NCBI RefSeq assembly: GCF_002101735.1
Contig: NZ_LQPE01000127.1
Coordinates: 22,652 to 86,651, forward strand
Direction of reading: 5' to 3'
Origin: Mycobacterium kyorinense
Lineage (GTDB): Bacteria > Actinomycetota > Actinomycetes > Mycobacteriales > Mycobacteriaceae
DNA: 64,000 nt
In this document: one piece after another, positions 26,707-36,176 of the stretch
Position numbering within the stretch: position 1 is the first letter of the stretch
Layout: every line of letters begins with the position of its first letter
Position numbers and translations under genes: made by a program
The notes under the pieces: generated by a model
What the model was told of the DNA's origin: nothing
Databases searched by the model: none
Seen by the model: the letters and a program-made list of their open reading frames with translations, nothing else

Positions 26707-27360
26707 GTGAACCTGTGGCGCTCGAGTTCCCAGCATCCCGGCTGGCCGATGGTGGTCGGGCCGTTGCGGGTGCCGGCCGGTGTGATCCGGCTGCGCCCGG
26801 TGCGGATGCGCGATGCCGCGCAGTGGAGCCGGATCCGGTTGAATGATCGCGCCCACCTGGAACCGTGGGAACCCAGCACTGAGTCGGATTGGACTGTGCG
26901 CCATAGTGTTTCGTCGTGGCCTGCGGTGTGTTCGAGTTTGCGCGCAGAGGCCCGCAAGGGCAGGATGCTGCCCTATGTGATCGAGCTGGATGGGCAGTTC
27001 TGTGGCCAGCTGACGATCGGCAATGTGACGCACGGGGCGCTGCGGTCGGCGTGGATCGGGTACTGGGTCTCCAGTTCGGTCACCGGTGGCGGGGTGGCCA
27101 CCGGGGCGTTGGCGCTGGGCCTCGACCACTGTTTCGGGCCGGTGATGCTGCATCGCGTGGAGGCCACCGTGCGACCGGAAAACGTCGCGAGCAGGGCGGT
27201 GCTGGCAAAGGTCGGATTCCGCGAGGAGGGGCTGCTGCGGCGCTACCTCCAGGTCGATGGCGCCTGGCGGGATCACGTGCTCGTCGCACTCACGGTCGAA
27301 GAGGTCTACGGGTCGGTGACATCGACGCTGGTGCGCGACGGGCACGCCACCTGGGTCTAG
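26707..27360 (+). CDS. rimJ: GNAT acetyltransferase, RimJ-like
   Basis: A 217-residue GNAT enzyme of the RimJ/RimL group, which acetylates protein N-termini (RimJ modifies ribosomal protein S5). It has IRLRPVRMRDAAQW at the start of the fold, the acetyl-CoA loop region SVTGGGVATGALALGLDHC and the conserved RPENVASRAVLAKVGFREEG. Several starts are possible: GTG 26689 (overlapping the glp stop), GTG 26707, and ATG 26749, which best fits the Rv0995 N-terminus. Sits between glp and glpR, as in M. tuberculosis. Confidence 0.88.
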   Translation: MNLWRSSSQHPGWPMVVGPLRVPAGVIRLRPVRMRDAAQWSRIRLNDRAHLEPWEPSTESDWTVRHSVSSWPAVCSSLRAEARKGRMLPYVIELDGQFCGQLTIGNVTHGALRSAWIGYWVSSSVTGGGVATGALALGLDHCFGPVMLHRVEATVRPENVASRAVLAKVGFREEGLLRRYLQVDGAWRDHVLVALTVEEVYGSVTSTLVRDGHATWV

Positions 27361-27365
27361 CGTTT

Positions 27366-27437
27366 GCCATTTTCTGTTACAGAAGTGGCATTTGTGGCTA
27401 TTGGTGCTTGTCACAGGCAAATTACAGGTGTGTAATT
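27366..27437 (+). promoter_or_regulatory. AT-rich glpR upstream region with two inverted repeats
   Basis: An unusually AT-rich 130-base gap between rimJ and glpR. An imperfect hairpin, GCCATTTTCTG...CAGAAGTGGC (27366-27389), starts five bases after the rimJ stop and could end that transcript. A second, perfect repeat AATTAC-N6-GTAATT (27420-27437) lies about 50 bases before the glpR start and looks like an operator. No known regulator motif was recognised. Confidence 0.45.
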
Positions 27438-27489
27438 GTCCTCGGCGCGGTGTTGCGCCGCCTGTCTCGCGGGGAAAGGACCGGGTGCC

Positions 27490-28425
27490 ATGCCAAGCAT
27501 CCCGCAATCGTTGTTGTGGATCTCGCTCGTGATCTTGTGGCTGTTCGTGCTGGTGCCGATGCTGATCAGCAAGCGCGACGCCGTGCGGCGCACCAGCGAT
27601 GTGGCGTTGGCGACCCGGGTGCTCAACAGTGGAGCGGCCGCGCGGCTGCTCCGGCGGCGGGGCGGCCCGGCGGCCGGGCACCGCAGCGATCCGGACTGGC
27701 AGCCCGAGGAAGACGAATACGACGACTTCGATGACGACACCGACACCGAACGCATACAGAAGCCCGAGGTGGTGGCGGAGGTGGTTACCGAGGTTGCGCC
27801 GGACGCCGCAGTCGACGAGGCGGCTCCCGTCGGCGAGAATGCTTCGGACACACCGGTTTCCGAGGACGAAACCGACGAAATCGAGGACGCGGCCGAGCCC
27901 GAGCAGCTGGACGACGAGTACGAATACGTCGACGACACCTCGGGCATCCCGGTCGCGGAGGAGCCGGATGTGCGCCCTGCGGTTGCACGGCGGCACGGGT
28001 ATGACACCCGGACTGCAGCCGCGGTCAGTGCCCGCAAGTACGCGTTCCGCAGGCGCGTGCTGCTGACGATGGCGATGATCCTGGCAGCGTCGGCCGCGGC
28101 GGCATTCCTGTTGACGCCCACGGCCTGGTGGGTGTGTGGCATCACCGGTGGGATCACCGTGCTCTACCTGGCCTATCTGCGACGGCAGACCCGCATCGAG
28201 GCGCGGCTGCGGCGCCGGCGCATGCAACGCATGGCGCGGTCGCGGCTGGGTGTGGAAAATACCCACGACCGCGAGTTCGACGTGGTTCCGTCGCGGCTGC
28301 GGCGCCCGGGCGCGGTGGTCCTCGAGATCGACGACGAGGACCCGATCTTTGAGCATCTCGACTACGCGCCCTACGAGCGGGATTACGGCTGGCACCGAGA
28401 CCTGCCGAGGGCCGTCGGGCAGTAA
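27490..28425 (+). CDS. glpR: membrane receptor GlpR (Rv0996-like)
   Basis: A 311-residue membrane protein. One N-terminal membrane helix (about residues 7-25) is followed by a long, very acidic Asp/Glu/Pro-rich loop (about 70-165), then two further helices (about 190-237) and a basic C-terminal tail with EIDDEDPIFEHLDYAPYERDYGW. This layout matches the receptor of the gephyrin-like Glp, which ties Glp to the membrane at the division site in corynebacteria. The ATG at 27490 is preceded by GGGGAAAGGA; the open frame begins earlier at 27436. Followed by a tRNA gene. Confidence 0.85.
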   Translation: MPSIPQSLLWISLVILWLFVLVPMLISKRDAVRRTSDVALATRVLNSGAAARLLRRRGGPAAGHRSDPDWQPEEDEYDDFDDDTDTERIQKPEVVAEVVTEVAPDAAVDEAAPVGENASDTPVSEDETDEIEDAAEPEQLDDEYEYVDDTSGIPVAEEPDVRPAVARRHGYDTRTAAAVSARKYAFRRRVLLTMAMILAASAAAAFLLTPTAWWVCGITGGITVLYLAYLRRQTRIEARLRRRRMQRMARSRLGVENTHDREFDVVPSRLRRPGAVVLEIDDEDPIFEHLDYAPYERDYGWHRDLPRAVGQ

Positions 28426-28471
28426 CGGTTTCGGCCGGCTCGACGGCGGCTGGTAACCTGCTAGCGGATCA

Positions 28472-28544
28472 GGGGCTATGGCGCAGTTGGTAGCGCGACT
28501 CGTTCGCATCGAGTAGGTCAGGGGTTCGATTCCCCTTAGCTCCA
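28472..28544 (+). tRNA. tRNA-Ala (anticodon CGC)
   Basis: A 73-base cloverleaf without encoded CCA. The acceptor arms GGGGCTA/TAGCTCC pair with one G-U. The D arm is GCGC...GCGC. The anticodon stem ACTCG/CGAGT encloses loop TTCGCAT with anticodon CGC, which reads GCG alanine codons. The T arm is AGGGG-TTCGATT-CCCCT. A TAACCT -10 element precedes it at 28454-28459. Confidence 0.96.
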
Positions 28545-28571
28545 CAGAGTTTGAGCAGGTGAGCGAGCCGT

Positions 28572-29630
28572 CTAGACGGGTGAGGCGCTCCGCTCTCCCA
28601 GCCAGATTCCTGCCGGCGCACAGGGCAGCCCCACGTCCCTGAGGGTCAGGATGCCGGCCGGCGCCGCGGCGACGTCGAAGGCGGCGTTGACCGCCGGCAT
28701 GGCGGTCATGGTGTCCCATTCGTGGTTGCCCCAGTGCTCGGGCGGGACGAAGCGGACGCGGGTCTGCACCTCAGGCTCGCCCGCGATCACGACGTGGTAG
28801 TGGTCGTCGTCGAACACCCAGTCGCCGTTGAGTTTCTTGGTGAGATACCAGGAGACCCGCGACTCGATCACGGTCTTGCCCGCGACCTTGGCGTTCCAGC
28901 CCCCGCGTATCGCGGCGATAGTGTCCTTCTCGATGCACAACCAGCCGAGATCGACTCTCTCCGAGGCGGTCTGGTGGTCGATGACGAACTCCATGTCATC
29001 GAGCTCGAAACCCAACGCCACCGCCATGCGCTGAACGGAGTCGGCGAAGGTGCCGAATCCGAACTTCGCCAACTCGGCGACTTCGGGCGTCGCCTCGGGC
29101 AGCCCGATGCCGAGGGCCTGCCACGTTTCCGCCGACTCGTAGACGGAGACATCGGCCGACTCGACGATCGTCACCTTCTGGACGTCGCGGCATACGGCGG
29201 TCATCGCCGTCACCATGGTGTTGATCCAGCCCGGGTTGATGCCGGTGATGTACAGCGAGCTGTTGCCGCGTTCGCACGCAGCGGCCAGCTTCTCCTTGGT
29301 TTCGCCCTGGATTCCGCCGACGTTGAGGAACAGGTTCGTGCTGATGACGTCGAGGCCGCTTTCGAGTAAGCGTACGACGTGGTCGAGATCGGCCAAGAAC
29401 GGCGTGTAGATGACGGTGTCGGCGCCCAGGGCGATGAGCGCGTCGATGTCGGTGGTGGCAACAACTCCGGTCTCGGGTCTGCCGCACAGCAGACCGGCAT
29501 CGGTACCGGCCTTGTCGTCTGAATAGGCATACACGCCGACCAGCTCGAGGCGGGGATCGTCGAGAATCCCGCGCACGCTGAGCTTGCCGACTTTGCCGGT
29601 GGTCCACTGAATGACGCGCAGCTTGTTCAT
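28572..29630 (-). CDS. dihydrodipicolinate-reductase-like NAD(P)H oxidoreductase
   Basis: A 352-residue Rossmann-fold protein. The nucleotide-binding start LRVIQWTTGKVGKLSVRGIL (GxVGxxxxR) and the DHPR-N-like arrangement place it in the actinobacterial family related to dihydrodipicolinate reductase and 2,4-diaminopentanoate dehydrogenase. Members often lie in steroid or lipid catabolic regions, but their substrates are mostly unknown. The ATG at 29630 has GAAGGA upstream; the earlier start lies inside the operator. It is a single-gene unit with its own promoter, and was not recognised in the M. tuberculosis order. Confidence 0.75.
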   Translation of the reverse strand: MNKLRVIQWTTGKVGKLSVRGILDDPRLELVGVYAYSDDKAGTDAGLLCGRPETGVVATTDIDALIALGADTVIYTPFLADLDHVVRLLESGLDVISTNLFLNVGGIQGETKEKLAAACERGNSSLYITGINPGWINTMVTAMTAVCRDVQKVTIVESADVSVYESAETWQALGIGLPEATPEVAELAKFGFGTFADSVQRMAVALGFELDDMEFVIDHQTASERVDLGWLCIEKDTIAAIRGGWNAKVAGKTVIESRVSWYLTKKLNGDWVFDDDHYHVVIAGEPEVQTRVRFVPPEHWGNHEWDTMTAMPAVNAAFDVAAAPAGILTLRDVGLPCAPAGIWLGERSASPV

Positions 29631-29663
29631 CGGTTCCTTCGATAGCACGGCGCCCCGCATGAG

Positions 29664-29696
29664 AACGAGTTAGCTCGTTACGAGAATTGTATTCTC
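29664..29696 (-). promoter_or_regulatory. promoter with double palindromic operator
   Basis: Two perfect inverted repeats lie side by side: AACGAG-TTAG-CTCGTT (29664-29679) and GAGAAT-TGT-ATTCTC (29682-29696). The second contains TACAAT on the minus strand (29691-29686), a good -10, which would start transcription about 50 bases before the reductase ATG. Outer sequences ATGAGAA and TTCTCAT (29659-29698) pair as well. The layout suggests repression by a TetR- or GntR-family regulator not encoded nearby. Confidence 0.6.
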
Positions 29697-29740
29697 ATTC
29701 GGGAGAGTAGGACATCCGCAGCGAGGTTTCAAGACAACCT

Positions 29741-30493
29741 TTAGCCGGCCGTCGGCTTAGCCGCAGTTACAAATTGCAGCGCGCGCTGCGCCTGCTGCTC
29801 CACGTCGACCAGACCCGCCGATGTAAACAGGTCGACGAACTCGTGGCGGTCAAACATCCGCACCCCGATGACACCGGCACCGGCCGCCAGGGTGTGCCGG
29901 ACCGGAGCCGCCTGACCCGAGTAGCTGGTCAGGATCGCCACGCGCCCACCCGGTCGCAATACCCGCACCATCTCGTGGGCCACCTTGAAGGGTTCCGGCA
30001 TCAGGTACAGCGCGCCGAAACAGCAGACGGCGTCGAACGTTTCGTCGTCGAACGGCAGGGCGCGGCCGTCGCCGCGGACATAGCAGACGCCCGGTCCGCT
30101 GTTGTCGAGCACCGCCCGGGTCAGCATCGGCTCGGAGATGTCGAACCCGACCGCGAGACCGCCCGCGGGAAGCTGGCGCGCCAGCTCGCCCGTGAAATTG
30201 CCTGGCCCGCAAGCAACGTCGAGCAGCCTATGCGCGGCCGAAAGGCGCAGCGCCTCCGCCGCGCGACGCTGCTCGGCCCCCGTGGTGATGCCGCTGGCGA
30301 GGTAGAACGACATCGGCCGCCACAGCCGTTCGTACACGGTGGCGACGAGCGGGCTGTTCATCGCGCGCTGGGCAAACGTCGGCGCGGGCGCCGTCGCCGA
30401 TTCACCCAACACGTCGAGAAACCCGTGCCGCAGCGCAGCGGGCCGGGTGAGCAGGGCGCGGGTCGCACCGATCGGGTCGTCGCTCATCTCCAT
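29741..30493 (-). CDS. class I SAM-dependent methyltransferase
   Basis: A 250-residue methyltransferase of the UbiE/COQ5-like type. SAM motif I is RLLDVACGPGNFTGEL; motif II/III is FDAVCCFGALYLMP, and LRPGGRVAI follows. The first 60 residues form a helical cap. The substrate cannot be told from sequence. The start at 30493 gives MEMSDDPIGA; the open frame continues upstream into the divergent acetyltransferase and is rejected. It diverges from the cAMP-dependent acetyltransferase with a 76-base gap. Confidence 0.8.
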   Translation of the reverse strand: MEMSDDPIGATRALLTRPAALRHGFLDVLGESATAPAPTFAQRAMNSPLVATVYERLWRPMSFYLASGITTGAEQRRAAEALRLSAAHRLLDVACGPGNFTGELARQLPAGGLAVGFDISEPMLTRAVLDNSGPGVCYVRGDGRALPFDDETFDAVCCFGALYLMPEPFKVAHEMVRVLRPGGRVAILTSYSGQAAPVRHTLAAGAGVIGVRMFDRHEFVDLFTSAGLVDVEQQAQRALQFVTAAKPTAG

Positions 30494-30506
30494 CCCAGTA
30501 GTGTGA

Positions 30507-31565
<1,059 letters not shown>

Positions 31566-31594
31566 CCGTTGCCCACCTCTGATATCAACATCGC

Positions 31595-32251
31595 ATGCGA
31601 CGGCTGTGGATCGGCGTGGCGACAGTAATGCTGACGGCCGCGTGCGCTCACACACCGGCCTCCACGCCGGCGCCCGTGGAGAGCGCCACGGTTGACCGCG
31701 TCAACCCGTCCAATATCAAGCGGATGAGCCGCGATATGCCGCCCGGCTACGAAGTAACCCCGGTTTCGGGGACGGCCGCACCGCCGGCGATCTGGGGGCT
31801 GGGCTCGGACTGGACGGCTGACCCGTCGCACTGCGCGGCGCTGGCGGACCCGGCCGCAGGTCGCGGCCAGTCGCCGCAAGGCGTCTCGGGGTCGGGCGAC
31901 GGCGGCATCGTCTACACAGTGATCGCCGCCGCGCCGGTGCGCCTGGATCCCGCGCTGGTTGTCGACTGCCCGCACTGGACGATGACCAACGGCGCCGCCA
32001 CCACCCGGGTACATCTGATAGCGCCACCTCAGGTCGACGGTGTCGAAACCCTCGGCATGGCCAGCGAGACCATCATGCCGGTGGAAGGTGGCGGTGAAAT
32101 CGTCTCTCAGGCAACCACTTTCACCGCCTACCTGGGCGGCTATTACGCGTTCACCGCGCTCATCACCGACCCCGGCTCGCCGCAGCCGCCGCTGCCGGCG
32201 CAATTCGCGGCCGACTTGCTGGTGAACACCGTGGCCGAGTTACGTCGCTGA
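31595..32251 (+). CDS. putative lipoprotein
   Basis: A 218-residue exported protein. The signal MRRLWIGVATVMLTAAC ends in an LTAAC lipobox, so Cys17 would be lipidated. The mature part has no enzyme motif; it begins with a Thr/Pro/Ala-rich stretch and then a compact domain with paired Cys residues (CAALAD, VDCPHW). The following gene encodes a similar-sized lipoprotein with the same general layout, so the two look like divergent tandem duplicates. Function unknown. Confidence 0.78.
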   Translation: MRRLWIGVATVMLTAACAHTPASTPAPVESATVDRVNPSNIKRMSRDMPPGYEVTPVSGTAAPPAIWGLGSDWTADPSHCAALADPAAGRGQSPQGVSGSGDGGIVYTVIAAAPVRLDPALVVDCPHWTMTNGAATTRVHLIAPPQVDGVETLGMASETIMPVEGGGEIVSQATTFTAYLGGYYAFTALITDPGSPQPPLPAQFAADLLVNTVAELRR

Positions 32252-32279
32252 CGGACTGCCGTTGGGTACCCTGGCCACG

Positions 32280-32933
32280 ATGATCAGGGCTGCGCTTGCG
32301 ATCGCATCGGCGTGCGTGCTCGCGGCATGTGGATCCGCCGACTCTGCCTCCCCGCCCGCCGACATCACCAAGGTCAAGCAGGTGAAGTCGAGCTTCGGCC
32401 CCGAATTCACGACCAAGGACATCCCGAAGACCGGCGTCGACCCCAAGGTGCTCTCTTCGCACAAGCTGCCGGAAGGGCTGAAGTTCGAACCGGCCGACTG
32501 CGCGAAATTCGTGGCCGGCCAGGAGATGCCGCCGGGGCTGCAGGGCAACATGGCCGCGGAGGCGGCCGAGGGCAACGGCAACCGTTTCATCGTCATCGCC
32601 TTGCAGACCTCGCAAGCGCTGCCGTTCAACGACCCCGGACAACACTGCAAGCAAGTCGGGTTCGCCGGTGGCCCGGTGCGCGGCATGCTCGAGGTTGTCG
32701 ACGTCCCCCAGATCGACGGGACCCGAACGCTGGGCGTGCACCGCGTGGTGCAAACGACGGTCGATGGCCAACCCCGCATGGGCGAGCTCTACAACTACTC
32801 GGCTCAATTCGGCGACTACGAGGTGATCGTCACCGCCAATCCGCTGGTGGTGCCGGACAAGCCGGCCGCCCCTGTCGACACGAATCGTGCCCGCGACTTG
32901 CTCGTCAAAGGGGTTGCGGCGATCCGGAGTTAG
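32280..32933 (+). CDS. putative lipoprotein, paralogue-like to the gene before it
   Basis: A 217-residue exported protein with signal MIRAALAIASACVLAAC and lipobox VLAAC. The mature part includes CAKFVAGQEMPPG and CKQVGF, and ends in a VDTNRARDLLVKGVAAIRS helix, comparable to LPAQFAADLLVNTVAELRR in the preceding lipoprotein. The ATG at 32280 is the first that gives a proper signal peptide. Its stop overlaps the convergent alkB stop by four bases. Confidence 0.78.
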   Translation: MIRAALAIASACVLAACGSADSASPPADITKVKQVKSSFGPEFTTKDIPKTGVDPKVLSSHKLPEGLKFEPADCAKFVAGQEMPPGLQGNMAAEAAEGNGNRFIVIALQTSQALPFNDPGQHCKQVGFAGGPVRGMLEVVDVPQIDGTRTLGVHRVVQTTVDGQPRMGELYNYSAQFGDYEVIVTANPLVVPDKPAAPVDTNRARDLLVKGVAAIRS

Positions 32934-33535
32934 CGGACGTCGCGGGGCCGGAATTGGATGCTGATCCGCGGGCCGGCGCACCCGGACGTCTTGGGAACCG
33001 AGTGCTCCCAGGTGCGTTGGCATGAGCCGCCCATCACCAGCAGGTCGCCGTGGGCCTGCGGCAGCCGCAGCGAATGCCCGCCGCCACGCGGCCGCATCGC
33101 GAAAGTGCGGGTGGCGCCCAGGCTGACGATCGCCACCATGGTGTCCTCGGTGCTGCTGCGGCCGATGGTGTCGCCGTGCCAGGCGACGCTGTCGGACCCG
33201 TTGCGGTACAGGCACAGTCCGACAGTGGTGAACGGCTCGCCGAGCTCGCCGGCGTAGATGTCGTTGAGCCGGCGGCGCAGCCGCGTCAGCCGGGGATGTG
33301 GCGGATCTTCGGCGGCGAGGTCGTGAAAGCTGACCAGCCGCGGGACGTCGACCACCCGGTCGTACATCGGCCGGCGCTCGGCGCGCCACGGGACCGTCGT
33401 CATCAGCTCCTCGAAGAGATCGTCGGCGTCGGTCAGCCAGCCGGAGCGGATGTCGATCCAGGCGCCGTCTGTAAGGTCTCGGCGCTCGTTGCAGTCGAAC
33501 AGCGACTCCTGTACCGGTATCGCCATGCCCGTCAT
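32930..33535 (-). CDS. AlkB-like 2-oxoglutarate/Fe(II) dioxygenase (Rv1000c-like)
   Basis: A 201-residue dioxygenase of the AlkB family, which oxidatively removes alkyl groups from nucleic-acid bases. The iron ligands are visible as His-x-Asp in SVAWHGDTIG and a distal His in TWEHSVPK; the 2-oxoglutarate-binding Arg pair is in PRISIQFRPR. The nucleotide-recognition lid lies in the N-terminal half. Matches Rv1000c in size and position. Either of two start codons (33535 or 33526) is possible. Confidence 0.88.
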   Translation of the reverse strand: MTGMAIPVQESLFDCNERRDLTDGAWIDIRSGWLTDADDLFEELMTTVPWRAERRPMYDRVVDVPRLVSFHDLAAEDPPHPRLTRLRRRLNDIYAGELGEPFTTVGLCLYRNGSDSVAWHGDTIGRSSTEDTMVAIVSLGATRTFAMRPRGGGHSLRLPQAHGDLLVMGGSCQRTWEHSVPKTSGCAGPRISIQFRPRDVR

Positions 33536-33558
33536 TTTATCGCACGTGCGTTCGAGAG

Positions 33559-33993
33559 CTAGTTGAGGCGGACCGGTCCGGGGCCTTGTTCGGCGAGCAC
33601 GTCGCCGGGGTTGGCCAGCTGGCAGCTGCGCAGGCTCAGGCAGCCGCAGCCGATGCAGTCGGCGAGGTTGTCCCGTAGCCGTTGCAGGTGGACGATCCGG
33701 TCGTCGAGGTCGGCGCGCCAGCCGGCCGACAGCCGCGCCCAGTCCTTGCTGGTGGGCACCCGGTCGGTGGGCAGGGTGGCCAGCGCCTCGCGGACCCGGG
33801 CCAGCGGGATGCCCAGCCGCTGCGACATCCGGATGAACGCGACCCGCCGCAGCGTGTCGCGGCTGTAGCGGCGCTGGTTGCCCGATGTGCGCCGGCTGGT
33901 GATCAGGCCTTGGCGCTCGTAGAAGTGCAGCGCCGAGACCGCTACGCCGGCCCGTGCGGCCAGCTCGCCGGGAAGGAGCTCCTGGGTGTCCAT
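33559..33993 (-). CDS. soxR: SoxR-type MerR-family redox regulator
   Basis: A 144-residue MerR-family regulator. The winged helix-turn-helix begins ELAARAGVAVSALHFYERQGLI and continues RYSRDTLRRVAFI. A dimerisation helix follows, then the [2Fe-2S] cluster motif CIGCGCLSLRSC (CX2CXCX5C), the hallmark of SoxR. Oxidation of the cluster by redox-cycling compounds activates transcription. A sequence resembling the sox box overlaps the short gap to arcA. The tail of about 20 residues after the cluster is usual. Confidence 0.9.
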   Translation of the reverse strand: MDTQELLPGELAARAGVAVSALHFYERQGLITSRRTSGNQRRYSRDTLRRVAFIRMSQRLGIPLARVREALATLPTDRVPTSKDWARLSAGWRADLDDRIVHLQRLRDNLADCIGCGCLSLRSCQLANPGDVLAEQGPGPVRLN

Positions 33994-33996
33994 ATA

Positions 33997-34014
33997 CCTA
34001 AACCATACTTGAGG
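33997..34014. promoter_or_regulatory. sox-box-like operator
   Basis: CCTAAACCATACTTGAGG matches the E. coli SoxR operator CCTCAAGTTAACTTGAGG at 13 of 18 positions, with the right half ACTTGAGG identical. It lies three bases from the soxR ATG and 17 bases from the arcA start. Plausible for autoregulation. No well-spaced -35/-10 pair could be fitted around it. Confidence 0.5.
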
Positions 34015-34031
34015 TGGCGGTTGGAGTTACG

Positions 34032-35240
34032 GTGCTAACTGTGAGTCTTGGCACCAATTCCGAGGTGGGCACGCTGCGGGTGGCGATCCTGCACCGGCCG
34101 GGCGCCGAACTGGGCCGGCTCACCCCCGGCAACAACGACAAGTTGCTGTTCGACGGGCTGCCGTGGGTGGCGCGCGCGCAGGACGAGCACGATGCGTTCG
34201 CCGAGCTGCTGCGTTCCCGCGGCGTCGAGGTGCTGCTGATGTCCGAGCTGCTGACCGAAGCTTTGGAAAGCGGTGCGGCCCGGATGCAGGGGATCGCCGC
34301 CGCAGTGGACGACCGGCGGTTGGGATTGCCTCTGGCCCAAGAGCTTTCGGCCTACCTGCGTGGCTTGGCCCCCGCGGCGCTGGCCCATGTCCTGATGGCG
34401 GGCATGACGTTCGCCGAGCTGCCGCCCGACACCCGGACCGACGTGTCGTTGGTGCGCCTGATGCATCACGCCGCCGACTATGTGATCGAGCCGTTGCCGA
34501 ATCTGGTGTTCACCCGCGACTCGTCGATCTGGATCGGGCCGCGGGTGATCATCCCGACGCTGGCGTTGCCGGCGCGGGCCCGCGAGGCGTCGCTGACCGA
34601 TCTGATCTATGCCCACCATCCGCGGTTCACCGGCGTGCGGCGCGCCTACGAATCACACACCGCGCCGGTCGAAGGCGGTGACGTGCTGCTGCTGGCGCCC
34701 GGTGTCGTCGCCGTCGGGGTGGGGGAGCGCACCACGCCGGCCGGCGCGGAAGCGTTGGCGCGCAGCCTGTTCGACGACGATCTCGCGGAAACCGTGTTGG
34801 CCGTTCCGATCGAGCAGCGCCGCGCGCAGATGCACCTGGACACCGTGTGCACCATGGTCGACACCGATGCGGTGGTGATGTACGCCAATGTCGTCGACAC
34901 CCTGTCCGCGTACACGATTGCGCGCACACCCGACGGCGTGAAGATCTCCGACGCGGCGCCGTTCGTGGAGGCCGCCGCGACGGCGATCGGTGTCGACAAG
35001 TTGCGGGTCATCGACACCGGCTTGGATCCCGTTATCGCCGAACGCGAACAGTGGGACGACGGCAACAACACGCTGGCGCTGGCGCCCGGTGTCGTCGTCG
35101 CCTACGAGCGCAATGTGCGGACCAATTACCGCCTCGAGGAGGCGGGGATTGAAGTGCTCACGATCGCGGCCTCGGAGCTGGGCACCGGTCGCGGCGGGCC
35201 ACGCTGCATGTCCTGCCCGGCCGCCCGGGACCCGCTGTAG
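34032..35240 (+). CDS. arcA: arginine deiminase
   Basis: Hydrolyses arginine to citrulline and ammonia. The 402-residue protein has the guanidino-modifying fold signatures: [15 protein letters not shown], the Glu/His region [10 protein letters not shown], and the catalytic Cys392 in [17 protein letters not shown]. It is the same length as Rv1001 when started at the GTG at 34032, which has GGAG five bases upstream; GTG 34041 is a shorter alternative. No arcB, arcC or arcD genes are nearby. Confidence 0.95.
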   Translation: MLTVSLGTNSEVGTLRVAILHRPGAELGRLTPGNNDKLLFDGLPWVARAQDEHDAFAELLRSRGVEVLLMSELLTEALESGAARMQGIAAAVDDRRLGLPLAQELSAYLRGLAPAALAHVLMAGMTFAELPPDTRTDVSLVRLMHHAADYVIEPLPNLVFTRDSSIWIGPRVIIPTLALPARAREASLTDLIYAHHPRFTGVRRAYESHTAPVEGGDVLLLAPGVVAVGVGERTTPAGAEALARSLFDDDLAETVLAVPIEQRRAQMHLDTVCTMVDTDAVVMYANVVDTLSAYTIARTPDGVKISDAAPFVEAAATAIGVDKLRVIDTGLDPVIAEREQWDDGNNTLALAPGVVVAYERNVRTNYRLEEAGIEVLTIAASELGTGRGGPRCMSCPAARDPL

Positions 35241-35246
35241 GTTGTC

Positions 35247-35311
35247 GCGTTGAGATTGCGCACAGCGTCGTTGTTCCGCGAACATCACGACCCTACACGC
35301 AATTTCAACGC
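35247..35311. repeat. hairpin repeat, arcA side of the DUF559-like gene
   Basis: Arms GCGTTGAGATTGCG (35247-35260) and CGCAATTTCAACGC (35298-35311) pair along 14 bp with one G-T. The hairpin starts seven bases after the arcA stop and overlaps the last codons of the minus-strand DUF559-like gene. The left arm plus its next seven bases reappear, inverted and 20/21 identical, at 36222-36242 beyond the other end of that gene. Confidence 0.7.
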
Positions 35312-36145
35312 ATACCTGCGACGGGCAAAGGCCTCCGACACTCGATGAAGAATGAATCGGCGGCTGTGTTCGGCCACCACGTGGATATCGATCCAGCCTT
35401 GGCGTTCGATCAGTTCGGCGCGCCCGATGTCGTGCACGTACCGCTCACGATCGGAGCTATGCTGCTGGCCGTCGTAGTCGAGGCCCACCCGTGGCTCGTC
35501 GTAACCCATATCGATGAACGCCTCGTTGAAGCCGTCGGTGATTCTGATTTGTGTTCTCGGCGCAGGTAGTCCGGCGTCGATGAGCAAGAGCCGCAACCAC
35601 GTTTCCTTCGGAGACTGGGCGCCAGGGTCCATCAGGTTGAGGGCGACCGGCGACCGGCGTAGTCCGCGGGCCCTCGGATAGCGGTCGGCCAACGCGAAAG
35701 CATCGCATGCCGCTACACCAGTGGCCCGGGCCAATGCGTCGAGGTGCCTGACAGCGACATCCCGCGGCAGATGCCGGGCAAGGTCGAGTGCGGTCCGCGC
35801 TGGAGTGGTCACCGGGATACCGTCGACCTCGACGATCTCGTCCGGCTCGATCCGCTCATTGCGAACCACAACTCCCGGCGGCGGTCGGCCGTTGCGCCAG
35901 ATCATCTCGATCGGTGTCCGCGCGTCAATCCAGAGCGCACCGTGTAGCGCGGCAGCGGCGCGCCCGGCGATCACACCGTTGCGACCTGACCACAGCCAGG
36001 CACCTACCGTGTTGTGCCGCAGTGAGGGAGCCGCGGTCTTGGCTACATAGATGCCGGGAAAGATCAAGCTGTAGTTCCAACGCAACTGGCCTTTGGTTAG
36101 CGCGCCGCGAGCGAGCATCTCGGTGCCGACGAACACTTCAGACAC
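35285..36145 (-). CDS. DUF559-like (Vsr-fold) / AbiEi-like protein
   Basis: A 286-residue protein. The N-terminal part (LTKGQLRWNYSLIFPGIYV, GAWLWSGRNGVIAGRAAAALHG) resembles the winged-helix transcriptional domain of AbiEi-type antitoxins. The C-terminal part (GFNEAFIDMGYDEPRVGLDYDGQQHSSDRERYVHDIGRAELI) has the E/D-x-D-G-x-x-H pattern of DUF559, a very-short-patch-repair endonuclease fold. Such proteins are scattered and multi-copy in mycobacteria, with unknown function. GTG start. Both ends of the gene are bracketed by related hairpins, which suggests it moved in as a unit between arcA and pmt. Confidence 0.75.
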   Translation of the reverse strand: MSEVFVGTEMLARGALTKGQLRWNYSLIFPGIYVAKTAAPSLRHNTVGAWLWSGRNGVIAGRAAAALHGALWIDARTPIEMIWRNGRPPPGVVVRNERIEPDEIVEVDGIPVTTPARTALDLARHLPRDVAVRHLDALARATGVAACDAFALADRYPRARGLRRSPVALNLMDPGAQSPKETWLRLLLIDAGLPAPRTQIRITDGFNEAFIDMGYDEPRVGLDYDGQQHSSDRERYVHDIGRAELIERQGWIDIHVVAEHSRRFILHRVSEAFARRRYALKLRVGS

Positions 36146-36176
36146 GCAACGATACTGGTAGACGGCGGCTGGGCGC

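Noticed and set aside
24498..26957. 819-codon minus-strand open frame
   Set aside because: Lies antisense to galU, glp and rimJ and has the His/Arg/Gln-rich composition of a reverse-strand shadow.
26473..28719. 748-codon minus-strand open frame spanning the tRNA gene
   Set aside because: Antisense to rimJ and glpR and crosses a clear tRNA; no recognisable domain.
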